64,000 nt of DNA from Dioszegia crocea (GCA_001600615.1 BCKK01000009.1:719213-783212), one strand, 5' to 3'. Shown: positions 1 through 10,936, numbered from the stretch's first letter. Numbers and translations: made by a program. The notes: a model not told the origin generated them from the sequence alone.

Positions 1-171
1 TACGCTGCGTACTTCGCAGCCAATGCTGCTTCAGAGGCTCGCTTAGCCTCATTGCTCTTCTTCCCTTTCCTTTACAATGGTCGGAGATGCCCGATGCCCG
101 AGGTTACACCCAGCGGCGCGCAAAATTCGCCTCCATCCAGTACTATCCTCCATTCCACACCCCAACCCAAC

Positions 172-503
172 ATGTCGAACCCCATGATGAACGCTCCTCC
201 GCGGCAGAAACAGCCCGACTGCCTGTAAGCTTAGTTATACATGTGTCTTTTCGCTCGCTGACGAGGAACAGGTCTTGCCGTCTTACAGGCGCAGCGGCGT
301 TCACAGGTCTGGGCGGATATGCGATCTACGAAGCGAATAGGCAAGGGACATTCAAGCGGACCAGGCCAATTGGCAGTCCGCTGATGGCTGGGAAGATTCA
401 GGCTGTTATTGGATTCGGTATGTCACATTCCTGGGTGAGTTAGAAGGCGGCTGATGATGCAGTCTTCATCAGTCTTGGTATCGGACGATTGATCATGCCT
501 TGA
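172..503 (+). CDS. DUF4536 family small mitochondrial membrane protein (DMAC1-like)
   Basis: Three exons (172-224, 272-417, 463-503) give a 79-residue protein. The core reads DCLSCRLTGAAAFTGLGGYA, the conserved Cys-x2-Cys plus glycine-rich helix of the DUF4536 family. This family includes human DMAC1, a factor linked to assembly of the distal membrane arm of complex I. A second hydrophobic stretch (residues about 60-78) ends the protein, so a two-helix inner-membrane topology is likely. The splice sites are GTAAGC/ACAG and GTATGT/GCAG. The family assignment comes from recognising the motif. Whether this fungus uses the protein for complex I is inference. It lies tail to tail with OST2. Confidence 0.8.
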
Positions 504-765
504 CCTCAACACCTCCATCCCATCTCTCTCCTCTCGAGTCCCTACTACTAGAACACAACATCGAGAAGTAGTAGTTCCTCCGCCGGCACGAGATACACCC
601 AGCTGGAACAGCCGAGTACTTGGCGCGAGCCATCTCGGACCATCGTCTCTATCTGCCGACCGGCCAGTTTGACGAAAGCCCTGTTTCTTCGTCGACATGC
701 CCAGGGCCCAAGTCTACTCTACAAAAGCCCTCAATGCATATATCTATTCTCTATCTCGCGCGCCT

Positions 766-1389
766 TCATCCTAGAAAGTTGAAGCAGAATAGGTGGAGGA
801 CGACACTACTCGCTGCGAAATCGAGGAAAGCTCTGCGGAAGTCAGCCCCGATTCTAGCAGTCTGCATCTGGCTCTCCCCAGCGTCATTCAGCCTCATGTC
901 TCGCCTCCATCCCGCAGACCAGACCACCAGGAGCGATGACCTACCGTTCTTGTGAGATACTCTTGAACTCTGAATCCCTCCCTGGCGCCACCTGTGCCCG
1001 TAGTCCAGCGAGAAGCACAAATTGTCCCACTGTCGAGCCAAACCTGATGGTCAGCACATATTACATACCTCAGACCAGACAAGGGCTCCAGGAAGCTAGC
1101 TGCCCGGCCAGCTACACGTCCGTAGGAATGAAGCGGAGATCTCAACTCACCCTCCAACAAAAGCATAATACGGGAAACTCGTCACCAAAATTCTATACGC
1201 GAATTGTAGCACACCACTAAGCACGCAGAATAGCAGGAACGTATCGATCAGCTTGACGCGTGCTGGTGTCGTTGTAGCGTAGTTATGGCGGAGGGTGGAA
1301 AGGGAGTTGGATAGTTGAGATTGAACAGCTGCGGCTTGTTGCTGCGCCTCTGCTGCCGAGGGAATTTTGGGGACTGCTATGTTTGACAT
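766..1389 (-). CDS. OST2: Oligosaccharyltransferase subunit OST2/DAD1
   Basis: Exons 1151-1389, 945-1043 and 766-832 on the minus strand encode 134 residues. The protein has the DAD1 order: a variable N-terminus, KLIDTFLLFCVLSGVLQFAY (first helix), FGSTVGQFVLLAGLRAQV (second helix), then ERAFLDFAASSVVLHLFCFN and the terminal NFLG motif that all DAD1/Ost2 proteins share. It is a small ER-membrane subunit of the complex that transfers the lipid-linked glycan to Asn-X-Ser/Thr. Length matches the family (about 110-135). The introns are 107 and 112 bp. The window also carries GTB1, which acts after OST in glycoprotein folding, but the two genes are far apart and not obviously co-regulated. Confidence 0.95.
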
Positions 1390-1730
1390 TGCGGTTTTGA
1401 TGTGCTGCGTCTAGATGGGGCCGAGTGATATAGCGGGTATGCTGATGTACATAGGCAAGGTCAGATGGACGCAGTGACTTTGGCTTGGAAGCCAAGTAAG
1501 TGGAGGGAGTAAATAGCGTGGCGTCATCGCCACCGCGTCCTTCAGCCTGCAAAGCAACAAGGGTACTAGCTAGTGACTCTGGACATCATCTACCATATAT
1601 CTGCGACTTCCATACCATACAGCTTGCCAGCCGCTCGAATTGAACCGGACCTGAAGTCACTCAGAATCAAAGTCGCCACTTCAAGAGACCGGATCCACAC
1701 CTGGACTCTTCCTGAATCGCCCATCCCGTC

Positions 1731-2730
1731 ATGTCTGCCCTTGAGAGTAAGCCTCAGCATCCTCCTGGTAGCCTGGACTTGAGCTGATTCATGTAGAATC
1801 CCTCTTCCAGCTGAAGGTATATATCACGACTTAATGGTCCTAATCTCTCGGCTGATTCGCCAGTTCACGGCCAAGACATTACAGCGTCAAGCAAAGAAGG
1901 CCAACAAGGATGAGACGGTCGAGAAGAACAAGCTGAAGTCGGTGCGTGACTATGTGACCCCTGTCACAGAATCGCAGCTGATCTGATCACAGGCTCTAGA
2001 GAAGGGCAATACCGACATTGCCAAAATCCACGCTGCGAACTGTATTCGCAAGAAGACTGAGGGTTTGAACCTGCTCCGTTTGGCGTCGAGATTGGATGCC
2101 GTGTCAAGTCGGCTCGAAAGTGCGATCACGATGCGACAAGTGACGGGAAGTCTGGGAAGTGTGGTTAAGGGGATGGATAAGGCTATGCAGAGTATGAATC
2201 TGGAGCAGGTGAGTGGTGCTCAGAGCTTGAAGGGGGAGCGAATGTATCGCCCTGAGTGGAGAGGGGACACTCAGTCTTCATATAGCCCCGTCTGACATCT
2301 CCACGTCATTCGTATCCTGCACAATCTTTGTGATACTCAAGCTGATTCTCCAGATCCAAAATGTAATGGACAAATTCGAAGCTCAATTCGAAAATGTCGA
2401 CGTCCAAACATCAATCATGGAGGGTGCCATGTCGGACTCCACGGCAGTCTCAGCGCCACAGGACCAGATTGATAATCTGATAAATCAGGTTAGTCCAGTC
2501 TCTTCTCTTCTCTTCTCTCCTTTTCTTTCTCTTCGTCACTTGTGAAGGTGTATTGTCAGCTGACTTTCCAGGTGGCGGATGAAGCAGGACTAGAACGGGA
2601 ACACGGCTTGGGCGAAGCTTCCGTCCCGACAAAAGAACTACAACAGCCTGTGACCGAATCGGCCGGGTCGGTTAAGGAGGAAGATACGGCGCTGGCTCAG
2701 CGGCTGAGGGCGTTGAGACCTGCAACATAG
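1731..2730 (+). CDS. DID2: ESCRT-III subunit CHMP1/Did2 (Vps46)
   Basis: Six exons (1731-1746, 1797-1816, 1864-1941, 1993-2208, 2354-2488, 2572-2730) encode 207 residues. It begins [20 protein letters not shown], the basic amphipathic first helix of CHMP1. A long helical Snf7 core with [19 protein letters not shown] follows, and a C-terminal MIM1 helix ends in LAQRLRALR, which binds the MIT domain of Vps4. CHMP1/Did2 recruits Vps4 to disassemble ESCRT-III during multivesicular body sorting and cytokinesis. The first exon is only 16 coding bases. The ATG at 1731 restores the family N-terminus; upstream in-frame sequence is not similar. Confidence 0.95.
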
Positions 2731-3333
2731 GCTCGCGAACCGCTGGCCATCATGTCGGCCTCGCTTCCCTTCCGGTTTGGCTGGGTTGGGAACCTCCATC
2801 GCGTTTTTCACGCGCATAGGTCACCCGAATTCACCTTTGATGTTGTATAAGTATGGATAGGATTCGCAACGCGACACCTTATCTTGAAGTGTGAACTGAC
2901 TGATCAGCTATTGGATTAGGTGAGGGTATAGCACAACGCCTGGGTGATCACAACTGACTGTGTGAGCGCATCGGACTGACTGACGTCACTGTCCCGAACG
3001 TGCTGCTCGAAAGGACGCCGCGGAGTTGAGCTGATACACTTACCAGCAAGTCAGACTTCCGTTGAATATTCCGCCCCTGAGAAACAAGCACGTCTTGCCA
3101 CATTCAAGGATATATACAATCGAGTTGACACCCCCGCCCTGTTCGCTATTCGCCACTCACACTCAAAATCCTCGACCTGACCTCTTCTCAGACACAGCTC
3201 CGACCCGCGACTCAGCATAGACGTTCTAGGCTCCACCCATTCACCTCCATCCCCATCCACATCTCCTTCAACGTCCGACATTTGACCGGTCTCATCGCCT
3301 GTCAACCACACCAACTCACAGGTAATCCACGAC
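2731..3333. promoter_or_regulatory. Intergenic region with a perfect CRE palindrome
   Basis: It holds the 3' end of the CHMP1 transcript and the promoter and leader of the next gene. A perfect TGACGTCA palindrome (CREB/ATF-type bZIP site) lies at 2981-2988, about 350 bp before the ATG at 3334. The leader just before that ATG is rich in C and A. I see no other gene here. Confidence 0.4.
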
Positions 3334-4185
3334 ATGTCCCAGCAACCCTGGCAGAACAGCTACCCTGCCGCTGGTCCCGGCCAGGCATACAACCCGTTCG
3401 AGGAATCTCACCATGCGACCGACTCCGAGGCGAATCTTGAGGTCGCAATCGAGTATGTGGAGTGCTTCGATCGCTCCGCAGATGGTGAGAGAGCGAAACA
3501 GAGGAAAAATGACCAAGCGTATGCAATCCGCAAGATCAAGAAGGCCCAGGAAATCGGAGGGAGGACGGAGCAGCTTGGTGAGATCCAAGCAGCGTATCAG
3601 GACATCGAGGGATTGCTACAGCAGCGAGGGAAAGGATGGGGTACCTGTATCTCGGACATTCAGAACAGGGTGTCAACTGGCGTGGCCGTCAGACCCGAAG
3701 CCCGCACGTCGATTCTCGCCGACCCGGACAACGCATCCACCACCCCTACTTTCACTATCATGGGGCATTCAATCGACCCGTCCATTCGCACTCATTTCCC
3801 TACTCCGCTCCAGCCTTACAATGGGTCGGACGGAACGGTGAGAGAAGGGAGGAAAGCTTTCCCCGGGCCGAGCGATTCCCTCAGCGCTTACAATACGGCT
3901 GTCAAGCTGAAAGTCCCAGCGTTGAACGCAATGCTTGTTGAGCTTTCCAACAAGGTCAAGGATTGGGAGAAATGGAGGGATGGATGGTTTTATTGGATTG
4001 ACGAGCTTGAGGATGCCTTGGCGCAGGCGGAGCGGACGAACCGGTCTGTCCAGATTGATCTCGACCTTAGCGGGCAAAGTGCGGAAGCCGCGCCTGCCTC
4101 AAACTTTTCCGTGCTGCCTTACCTCCCCTCGGAGCTGAGAATCAGTGTAGTTGAGCCAAGGACTTGGATGAGCACGGTCACGTAG
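3334..4185 (+). CDS. Uncharacterised single-exon protein, 283 aa
   Basis: This is an uninterrupted reading frame of 283 codons, unusual in a region where almost every gene is split. The ATG context (CGACATGTCC) is acceptable. The N-terminal 25 residues are Gln/Pro/Ala rich and contain NPFEES. Residues about 45-105 are charged and helical, resembling a short coiled coil (RKNDQAYAIRKIKKAQEIGG). A second helical block (LNAMLVELSNKVKDWEKWRD) sits near residues 200-240. There is no signal peptide or membrane segment. I do not recognise a family. A regular helical pattern and the absence of an opposing better frame make it likely to be real. Confidence 0.6.
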   Translation: MSQQPWQNSYPAAGPGQAYNPFEESHHATDSEANLEVAIEYVECFDRSADGERAKQRKNDQAYAIRKIKKAQEIGGRTEQLGEIQAAYQDIEGLLQQRGKGWGTCISDIQNRVSTGVAVRPEARTSILADPDNASTTPTFTIMGHSIDPSIRTHFPTPLQPYNGSDGTVREGRKAFPGPSDSLSAYNTAVKLKVPALNAMLVELSNKVKDWEKWRDGWFYWIDELEDALAQAERTNRSVQIDLDLSGQSAEAAPASNFSVLPYLPSELRISVVEPRTWMSTVT

Positions 4186-4535
4186 CTAGACTACCGCTCG
4201 ATCACGTCTCGATCCCCTCCTTGATCCGTTGATTCGCCAAAGTTCAGACGTCGAATGTATATGTTTATGTTCAGACATACAACGAGGCATGTACGAATTG
4301 AGATTCTCAGTCCATCTCTCATTACTTCAGATGGGCACTGACTGGCATCAGTAACAACCAGCGGCTCCCGAATTCAGTGGGTTTCCCTGAACGGCAATTT
4401 GAGTAGGCGCAGAAGTCAGTGGCGAGATCACTGAATTCCTGGCTCGTCCGCGTCGAATATAAGTGGGGTTCATGTGACTCTGAAGGTGAGAAAACTCTCC
4501 GCTGATCGATGCGCCGTTCCTATACTCCTCCCTCA
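4186..4535. other. Convergent 3' intergenic region
   Basis: This is the gap between the 3' ends of the unknown plus-strand gene and COA3. I see no open frame of coding quality and no repeat; it probably holds both 3' UTRs. Confidence 0.5.
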
Positions 4536-5434
4536 TCATACAAGTCTGCCTCCCTTGTTTCTTGTGATCCCACCATCACTGACTCGCCCGATGTTCTCCG
4601 CATTCGGGGCTCCCCACACAATCACATTCCCCTTCCCAAGCTCCACCTGACCCCTCTCGCGCAGCCATCGAGAAGTGTCCAATCGCTGAGGCAGGGGCAG
4701 GTATGATCCTAGACCCCTGCTTCCCTCCACTACTTCCCCAACCGCCTCCCGTACACGCTCGCCAGCCCGCTCAGCACGCCCAGACGCCAATCCCGATCCT
4801 GATGCTCCGATCCCTAGTTCCGCATCCGCCGCTCCGACACTGGACGGCAGGGCCTTGGCAGGGGAGTCGAAAGACGACGTGACGGGGACATTGACGAGGC
4901 TGGGCCGAGTGGGAGGTGCGGAAGCGCCCGCGGCGGGCCGAGAGGGGAGGGTGGAAACGACCGATTGGAAAGCGTTGGTCTTTTGCGCCTTTTGGGCAGA
5001 GGCAGCTCGGGCTTCGTCTTCTAACGATCTGATTTGGGACCGTTCGGCTAGAGGAGGTAGAAGATCTTCCACGTCGGACTGTAGGGTTAGCGGGCCCTCT
5101 ATATCGTATTAGATTTGGGTAGAAATGACGATGACGCCATTGCTTGCCTGACTTACAAAGTCATCCTGCTTCACACTTGATATAGAGTATGTATAAACTC
5201 CAGCAGCAAACAAAGCGATCGACGTTCCGATAATGGCATTACCGAAACGGAAAGGCTTTCGAGCTCGCTGGAGACTTGGCGATGGGCCCTGGGAGGTGGA
5301 TCAGCGGACAGGTGGCGATTGGGAAGTACCGCTTCGAATGACGAGCAGGGAATTCCGGGTAGGTTTGAGACACCACTTACAGTTCCCTTGGGGTGGTACG
5401 TTGCGTCAATAGCTTGTCTTGATGGGCCTGACAT
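4536..5434 (-). CDS. COA3: Cytochrome c oxidase assembly factor COA3
   Basis: Three exons (5381-5434, 5157-5288, 4536-5078) encode 242 residues. The start MSGPSRQAIDATYHPKG, then LQRARKPFRFGNAIIG, one membrane helix (IGTSIALFAAGVYTYSI) and SSVKQDDF match fungal Coa3/CCDC56. Coa3 is an inner-membrane partner of Cox14 that stabilises newly made Cox1 and holds Mss51. Yeast and human proteins are about 85-106 residues. Here a low-complexity, Ala/Ser/Pro-rich tail of about 170 residues follows the helix and ends in a conserved-looking GKGNVIVWGAPNAEN segment. The extension is on the side expected to face the intermembrane space. The N-terminal identification is firm; the role of the tail is unknown. 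Confidence 0.88.
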
Positions 5435-5796
5435 GATGAGATGGTGATTGATAGAGAGCAGGTGAGTCCATAGCGAAAATATTGCCCCTTGCAGCGGTGA
5501 AGGTGCTTTACGTAAACGGTCTCACCATGACGAGAAGTCGTGCCCAGCGCGTTGGACCCTATGCGTGAATTTCTCTTCAACCAACACCTCAAAGTATCTC
5601 CATCACATACAATAAGACAGACGATCTCAGCCACGGATAATTGCGCTGATAGACGAGCGACGACCCCACGAATTTTCCTCACCTGATTGCGTCGAGCAAC
5701 GCCTACACGGGCCCTTCACACGTCGCGCCCTTTCGACCGGCTACTCGGTGAAATCGACCTCTAGCCAGAGCGACACCGCTGTAGTCTGCTTGGACG
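5435..5796. promoter_or_regulatory. Divergent promoter, COA3 / SVP26
   Basis: About 360 bp separate the two ATG codons of these head-to-head genes, so they must share this promoter region. I see no TATA-like box and no obvious palindromic factor site. Confidence 0.4.
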
Positions 5797-7539
5797 ATGT
5801 TCTCATTACTACATCTGCTGTCGTATGTGGGAGCTCTGGCGGCGTTCCTGTTTGTGACCTTGTCATTAGGTGAGTTTCGACTGAGTGCGCTGGCTTGAGG
5901 TTCGGACACGACCGTGGGCTAGATGTGGGAGCGACGCTTGACCTGCTGCCAGAGACGTCGGGGCGTGAAGGCGGCGGTACGTGGAGCATGTGCATTGGTG
6001 GAGAAGTTCCGCTATCAAGAGGCAGAGTTGGCTTGTGTCTGAGGGCCCCCGGAGCTGCTCGAGACCCAAGCTGACAACCTTTAGCAAGTGGTCTACTATG
6101 GCTCGCCGAGCTCATAGAGGAGCATTCCAGATATGCCAAAGTGATAGGTATGAGAGGGATATACGTATGTCCTCTCGGTCCACCAACACTCTCCTAGCTC
6201 ACTCTTCAGACGATAATAGGTCTACACGTCCTATTACTCTACACCGACTCATTCCCCGCTCTACCGGTACTTTTCAGTATTGGCTGCCACATCATCTACC
6301 TCTCAAACTTTACCTCCTCGTGGCCCGTCATCTCCCTCTCTTCACCACGCTTCCTCGCTTCCTGCCTCCTCGTCATCGCAGACCACTTCACCTGGTTCTT
6401 CCACTTTGCCAACAAGGCCAACGAAGCTAAAAGACGATCTCCAAATCGGTACTCGTACAATGCGAGTCAGAAGAGCTTTCGAGCAGAGGGAGAGCATGGC
6501 TTCATGGATGTCGCGGCGTTCTTTGGGATCTGTGTTTGGTCGGCGCCGCTCTTTCTGTTCTTGAGCCTGAGTGCCAATGATAACGCTCTGCCATCAAGTG
6601 AGTCTTTGCTTCTGTCTCACTAGTGGACGGATCTTCGATTGGTGACGGCGATTCTTGCTCTTCAAGAGTGGGTTGGACGCTATGTGGATCAAAGGTCCGA
6701 TGAAGAGCTATGAGGAAAGATCGGGAGCACCCCATATCCTTCGACCTCTGATCCTATCTGGACATATCTCGCTCATCGATTTCCATGCTCATCTCTTAGT
6801 GGCATCAGCACCACCATCACCAGGCCCTAACGGCGCAATCGACCTCAGTTCCCCAATGCTCGGCGCTTCCCACTCCAACCTCCGCCGCTCAACCGCACCC
6901 CGAACCTCCCTCCTCAAATCCGTTCTCGTCCCCCTTGTCTCCCTCTTACCCCGCCTACGTCGTAAAAAGCGAAACGACGAGGGCCTCCTCGCACCTCGTA
7001 CGCCCATCCGCGGCTCCCCACTTCACTCTCCAGTCCACATGGGCAGTGTCTCCGGCGCGGGCTATTTCCCATGGGGCTCAAACGGACCCGACAGTCGATC
7101 CGGAACACCAGTAACCAACTCAAGCTCGAACTCGGGCGGATATGGTTCAGCCTCCGGATCGAATTTCTCCAGCATGGGGAATTCACTTTCGCCCGAAACG
7201 GCCAGAAATCCTGTGCCTCAATTATCCATGCCTCGGCCGGCGGGTCCACCACGGAGAGTCCAATCTGAGATGAATGTCTCGAAGGGGGGTGTCAATCCAA
7301 GAGGTCTGGCGACGAGAGGGGGAGTGGCGGCGACGCCGGATGAGATGGTTCCGGGTGGTGCTGGTGTTCTGGGGACGGGTATGGGAGTGGGGATGTCGTC
7401 GGAAATTGCAGGCTTGCCGGGAGCGGTGTCCCAGGGGATGAGTCTGGGTCCGAGGGATGGGGAGAGTATTGGAGGAGCTGAGATTGTGGAGAGTAGAAGA
7501 GTATCTGCGTCGGGATTGACAAGGCGGAAAGCGGATTGA
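5797..7539 (+). CDS. SVP26: SVP26/TEX261 family ER-Golgi membrane protein
   Basis: Exons 5797-5869, 6085-6164, about 6210-6597 and 6800-7539 give 426 residues. The first 180 residues follow Svp26/TEX261: four hydrophobic segments, SGLLWLAELIEEHSRYAKVI near the start, then TIIGLHVLLLYTDSFPALPV, LVIADHFTWFFHF and SLSANDNALPS. Svp26 is a COPII cargo adaptor that keeps Golgi mannosyltransferases and other type II proteins in early compartments. The family is normally 200-230 residues. This one adds about 230 residues that are Ser/Pro/Gly rich and contain a basic patch (RLRRKKR). I placed the last intron at 6598-6799 because that acceptor (CTCTTAG) is the only one found that restores the downstream frame. 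Confidence 0.85.
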
Positions 7540-8487
7540 GAGATGGGCGTCTTTGGGATTCAGGGGGATTACGACCGATCAATTACGGCGGCCTGATGTG
7601 TACAGTGTGAAGTGACGGGTGTATATTGGGGATTAAAGTCCGCTGGTGAGCCAGGCGCGATTATAGAAGATACAAGGAGGTAGGAATTCGGATGTGAAGA
7701 AGTTGACTTGTTCAGACCTGTGTGGTCTACAACTAATGCCGGCTGAAAACTTGTGAAAGCAAAATCGACATCGGTATGGTTTCGCTTTGGGACTGGTCAG
7801 TGTGGGATCTTCAACCAGCAAGAAGGACAGCAATGTACTGACCCTCTGCCTGCTGATCGCCTGACTTGACTGATTGTGCATTTCTTTGACCAGCAACAGT
7901 CAGGCTAGTTGCTTTGTGATGCTTGGGTTCGCTCTCGCTGCTCACCGTACGTAAGCGTCATTGACTGTAAGCTGACGACCCGCACCTTGTTTCCATTGAG
8001 ACATCACCCCGATGTGTCTTTCTGATGACGCATCATCGATTCCTGGCTCCTTTGACACGTCTGGACGTCGTACGTACCTTTGTCTGATCGTTCCCTCTGA
8101 CAACGACACATTGGGAATATCATGTGGAGCTGTTCTGAGTTGTACCCGTGGCATTCCTGACTGGCTGACACAGCCGTAACGCCCCACTATCCAGCCATAC
8201 ACGTCTGGATCAAAGCTACCTTTGTTGAGCCTTCATGCCCGTGGAGCCATGATCACGAGCCATCACGCCTTGCGATGCCCACCTGTTCGCGCAGAGTAAG
8301 CCCGCCGGGCTTTACGCCAGTCACTTGCGTCCTTTGTGAGTTCTTCCCCTGGGGAGACGTTCTGTCATGGCGTCCCTGTGGTGCATATAAGGACCCCCCA
8401 TGCCTGTACCCCCCGCTTTCTTTCAACACCTCCGCATCACTCTCCAAATACCTTTCGTTCCACCAAACGATTCGACTTGCCAACATC
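7540..8487. promoter_or_regulatory. Intergenic region and promoter of the 8488 gene
   Basis: About 950 bp contain no convincing exon. A TATA-like CATATAAGG at 8384-8392 lies about 100 bp before the next ATG, followed by a C-rich stretch. CCCCTGGGG at 8347-8355 contains a CCCCT core like stress-response elements. Otherwise nothing stands out. Confidence 0.35.
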
Positions 8488-8952
8488 ATGTCTTCAAGTA
8501 TTACCGTCAACACCATAGGCTCGGATTACGCTCGGGGAGTACACACTCAACCTTTCAAATCTACCGTGCGTACTGCTGTCGGATAGCATGATGCTGACAA
8601 ATTGGCTAGAGACCTCGCAGGTCGTGCAGTGATGCACAAGAACCAACTCGTGACCGCAAATTACCCAGACTGGTATGCCGAAGCGCTGAGAAACTCTCTG
8701 AACGCTGCTGGCGTTACTTCCAAGGAGGACAAGATGGCCTTGATGACTTCGTAAGTCCACATGCACAATGACAGACTATGGTCCACGCTCAGCGGTGCAA
8801 TCAGCTGACGCACAAGTCTGCGTGAGCACGTCTCTCGGTCGTACCTTCCTGCCCATCAGCGAGTCCCTGCGTCCTTCACCTTCGAATCTTCCACAGGAAG
8901 CGTCGGCAACCCGGTTATGTGGAGTTTGCCAGAACGCCCAGCAAACGAGTGA
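8488..8952 (+). CDS. Small uncharacterised protein, three exons
   Basis: Exon 1 starts MSSSITVNTIGSDYARGVHT. Exon 2 (near 8610-8750) reads NQLVTANYPDWYAEALRNSL and ends MALMTS at a GTAAGT donor. Exon 3 (8817-8952) ends in NPVMWSLPERPANE. Exons 2 and 3 join in frame. Joining exon 1 to exon 2 needs a less usual donor (GTACTG at 8570) and the second of two adjacent AG acceptors, so that junction is uncertain. With it the protein is about 105 residues, soluble, with no signal peptide. I do not recognise it. The TATA-like box and C-rich leader suggest a strongly or conditionally expressed gene. Confidence 0.55.
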
Positions 8953-9410
8953 GGCTTGACATGAGACCCGTGTCACTGGTCAACATACCAGCTCTTGATG
9001 CGACGCTCTTGGCTCAACACATTTGTACATATGCATGTTCATTTCCTCAGACCTGTCTACATACGATCTGTGAGCCTCACGCGTCGACGGACGAGAGCAC
9101 AACGTTGAGAAATCTGGGAGTCCGGACCTGTGTTCACAGACACACCTACTGAATGTAGCACTTTCATAGTATAGATCAAGCATCGAGCTTTTCTTGCGAT
9201 GGGTGCGGCCAGGATCTCATGAAGCCGGCTATGGCGTTGATTGCCATTAAGAGTACTTCAAAGCTCATTTCTCCAAGCCGGAATGAGGATCGAGGAACTT
9301 CGAAACCCTCTGCGCTATCCTGAAATTCTGAAACGCGTCTACTATACCCATCACTCCCATCTCTATTCACTCAATCCTACACTCCTCAGACTCCAGAGTG
9401 TCAGGCTGTG
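8953..9410. other. Intergenic region before NAA30
   Basis: About 460 bp without a credible exon. It must hold the 3' UTR of the preceding gene and the NAA30 promoter. Confidence 0.4.
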
Positions 9411-10936
9411 ATGGTATCGTCTGGTCCGGAAGCAGCAGCTTCGCCTTCTCTATCGGCTGCAGACTCAGCTTCTCCGTCGTCAGCCGAAAGAAGAGGCACA
9501 GCGCCCCGACCGCCAACTCCCGTTCTAAATCATGCCCATCTCTCACCTCCTCCATCGCCTACTATAACGCCCGGCCTGGAGGCTCTACATATCAGCCGTG
9601 AATACCCAGGATCATTATCCACATCCCACCAGCATCTGCCGGAATCTACGTCTTTGCCTGTCGAAGCGGATTCGGATAAAATCCGATTCTCAGGAAAAGA
9701 AAAGGGCAAAGGGAAAGCATTGGACAGAGATGGCTTTGGGGGATTAGGGGGAGATGGCGTAGTGGAAGAGCTGTATTACAGACCTTACAGATCTGAAGAG
9801 GAAGATCTGGCGGAGTTGATGAAGCTTGTCGAAGCGGAATTGAGCGAGCCGTACGTCTATTTCCCCCTTTGAGCTCCGTGAGCTGGGACTAGGATGAAAA
9901 CTCGGTTTATTGGTCAGACGAGCTGATTTCTATCCAGATATAATAGTATGTTTGAATCATTTCACTCATGGCAGGACCCGCAAGCAGGACGGTTCCAGTC
10001 GCAAAGTACCGAACTGATGATACAGTCTATACATTCCGATATTTCCTTATCGAATGGCAAGTCCCTTCCCCCTTTTTTCGCATTCAGCTGACTGACCCTA
10101 TAGGCCACATCTAGCATTTATGGTCTACCCATCTTCGCAGCACAAGATACCAATAGGGACTATCGTGTGTAAACAGGATCAACATCGGAATCGGACAAAT
10201 AGGGGGTATATCGCCATGTTGAGTGTGGACCGGAAATGGAGAAGAAGGGGTATAGGTGATTTACTGCTACTTCATACGGTCGAACGAAGGGTAGCTGACA
10301 GCGCAGCTAGCAAACTGATCAGACTGGCTATTGACGAAATGACCAGAAGAGGTGCACATGAGGTGAGTTGTGAGGGACCCGTTGCTCTCATCCGCCCAAT
10401 ATCACTTCGAGCTACCTGTGCCTACTCCACCTTGCCAAAGCTAATCTGTCAGATTGTGTTGGAAACGGAATGTGACAACTCTACCAGTTTGGCCCTGTAT
10501 GAATCACTAGGATTCATGAGAGAAAAGGCTCTCGAGCGATTCTACTCGAACGGAAAAGACGCGTGAGTCCCAAACATCCCTTCTCAAGTCAATCCCGATC
10601 TTTAGCTGACAAGTCAGGTACCGCCTCCTCCTTGCCCTCCCTAATCACCCTTATCTGCAGGAAGAATCAGCCGAAGAGGCCGAGAATGCGCGCTGGGAAG
10701 TTGGGCAGGGCCCGTACTGGCTCGAAGATATAGATGAGGATACGGCGTATATGAGAGGCCTGGGCGGGCCGGCGATTGGGGACTGGGGCGAGCCAAAGCC
10801 TGGGGAGAGAGCTGGCACGCCGCGGCCTGGAGATTGGCCCGGATCTGAACGAGGATCCAGGGAGGGAACGGGGAGAGATGGCTGGAAGCCTAATCTACCG
10901 CCTAGACCTAGCGAGTGGGATGGGATGTATACATGA
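9411..10936 (+). CDS. NAA30: NatC catalytic subunit, N-alpha-acetyltransferase NAA30 (Mak3)
   Basis: Six exons (9411-9850, 9938-9945, 10026-10056, 10104-10362, 10453-10562, 10618-10936) give 388 residues. The GNAT domain is clear: SEPYNIYTFRYFLIEWP, CKQDQHRNRTNRGYIAMLSV, the acetyl-CoA loop RKWRRRGIGDLLL, and VLETECDNSTSLALYESLGF then FYSNGKDAYRL. NatC acetylates N-termini such as Met-Leu and Met-Ile co-translationally. The enzyme core is near residues 130-280. A Ser/Pro-rich N-terminal extension of about 130 residues and a Gly/Pro-rich tail of about 100 residues are additions. Exon 2 is only 8 nt and supplies the end of SEPYN. Intron 3 starts with GC rather than GT. Total length is divisible by three only with both features. 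Confidence 0.93.

Noticed and set aside
6598..6799. Ending SVP26 intron 3 at the nearer AG sites (6666 or 6668).
   Set aside because: Both acceptors lead to a stop within about 15 codons, whereas 6799 keeps the long downstream frame open.
9851..10025. A single larger NAA30 intron with no microexon, using the GCAAGCAG acceptor.
   Set aside because: It inserts unrelated residues and loses the conserved SEPY-x-IY; the microexon model matches the family exactly.
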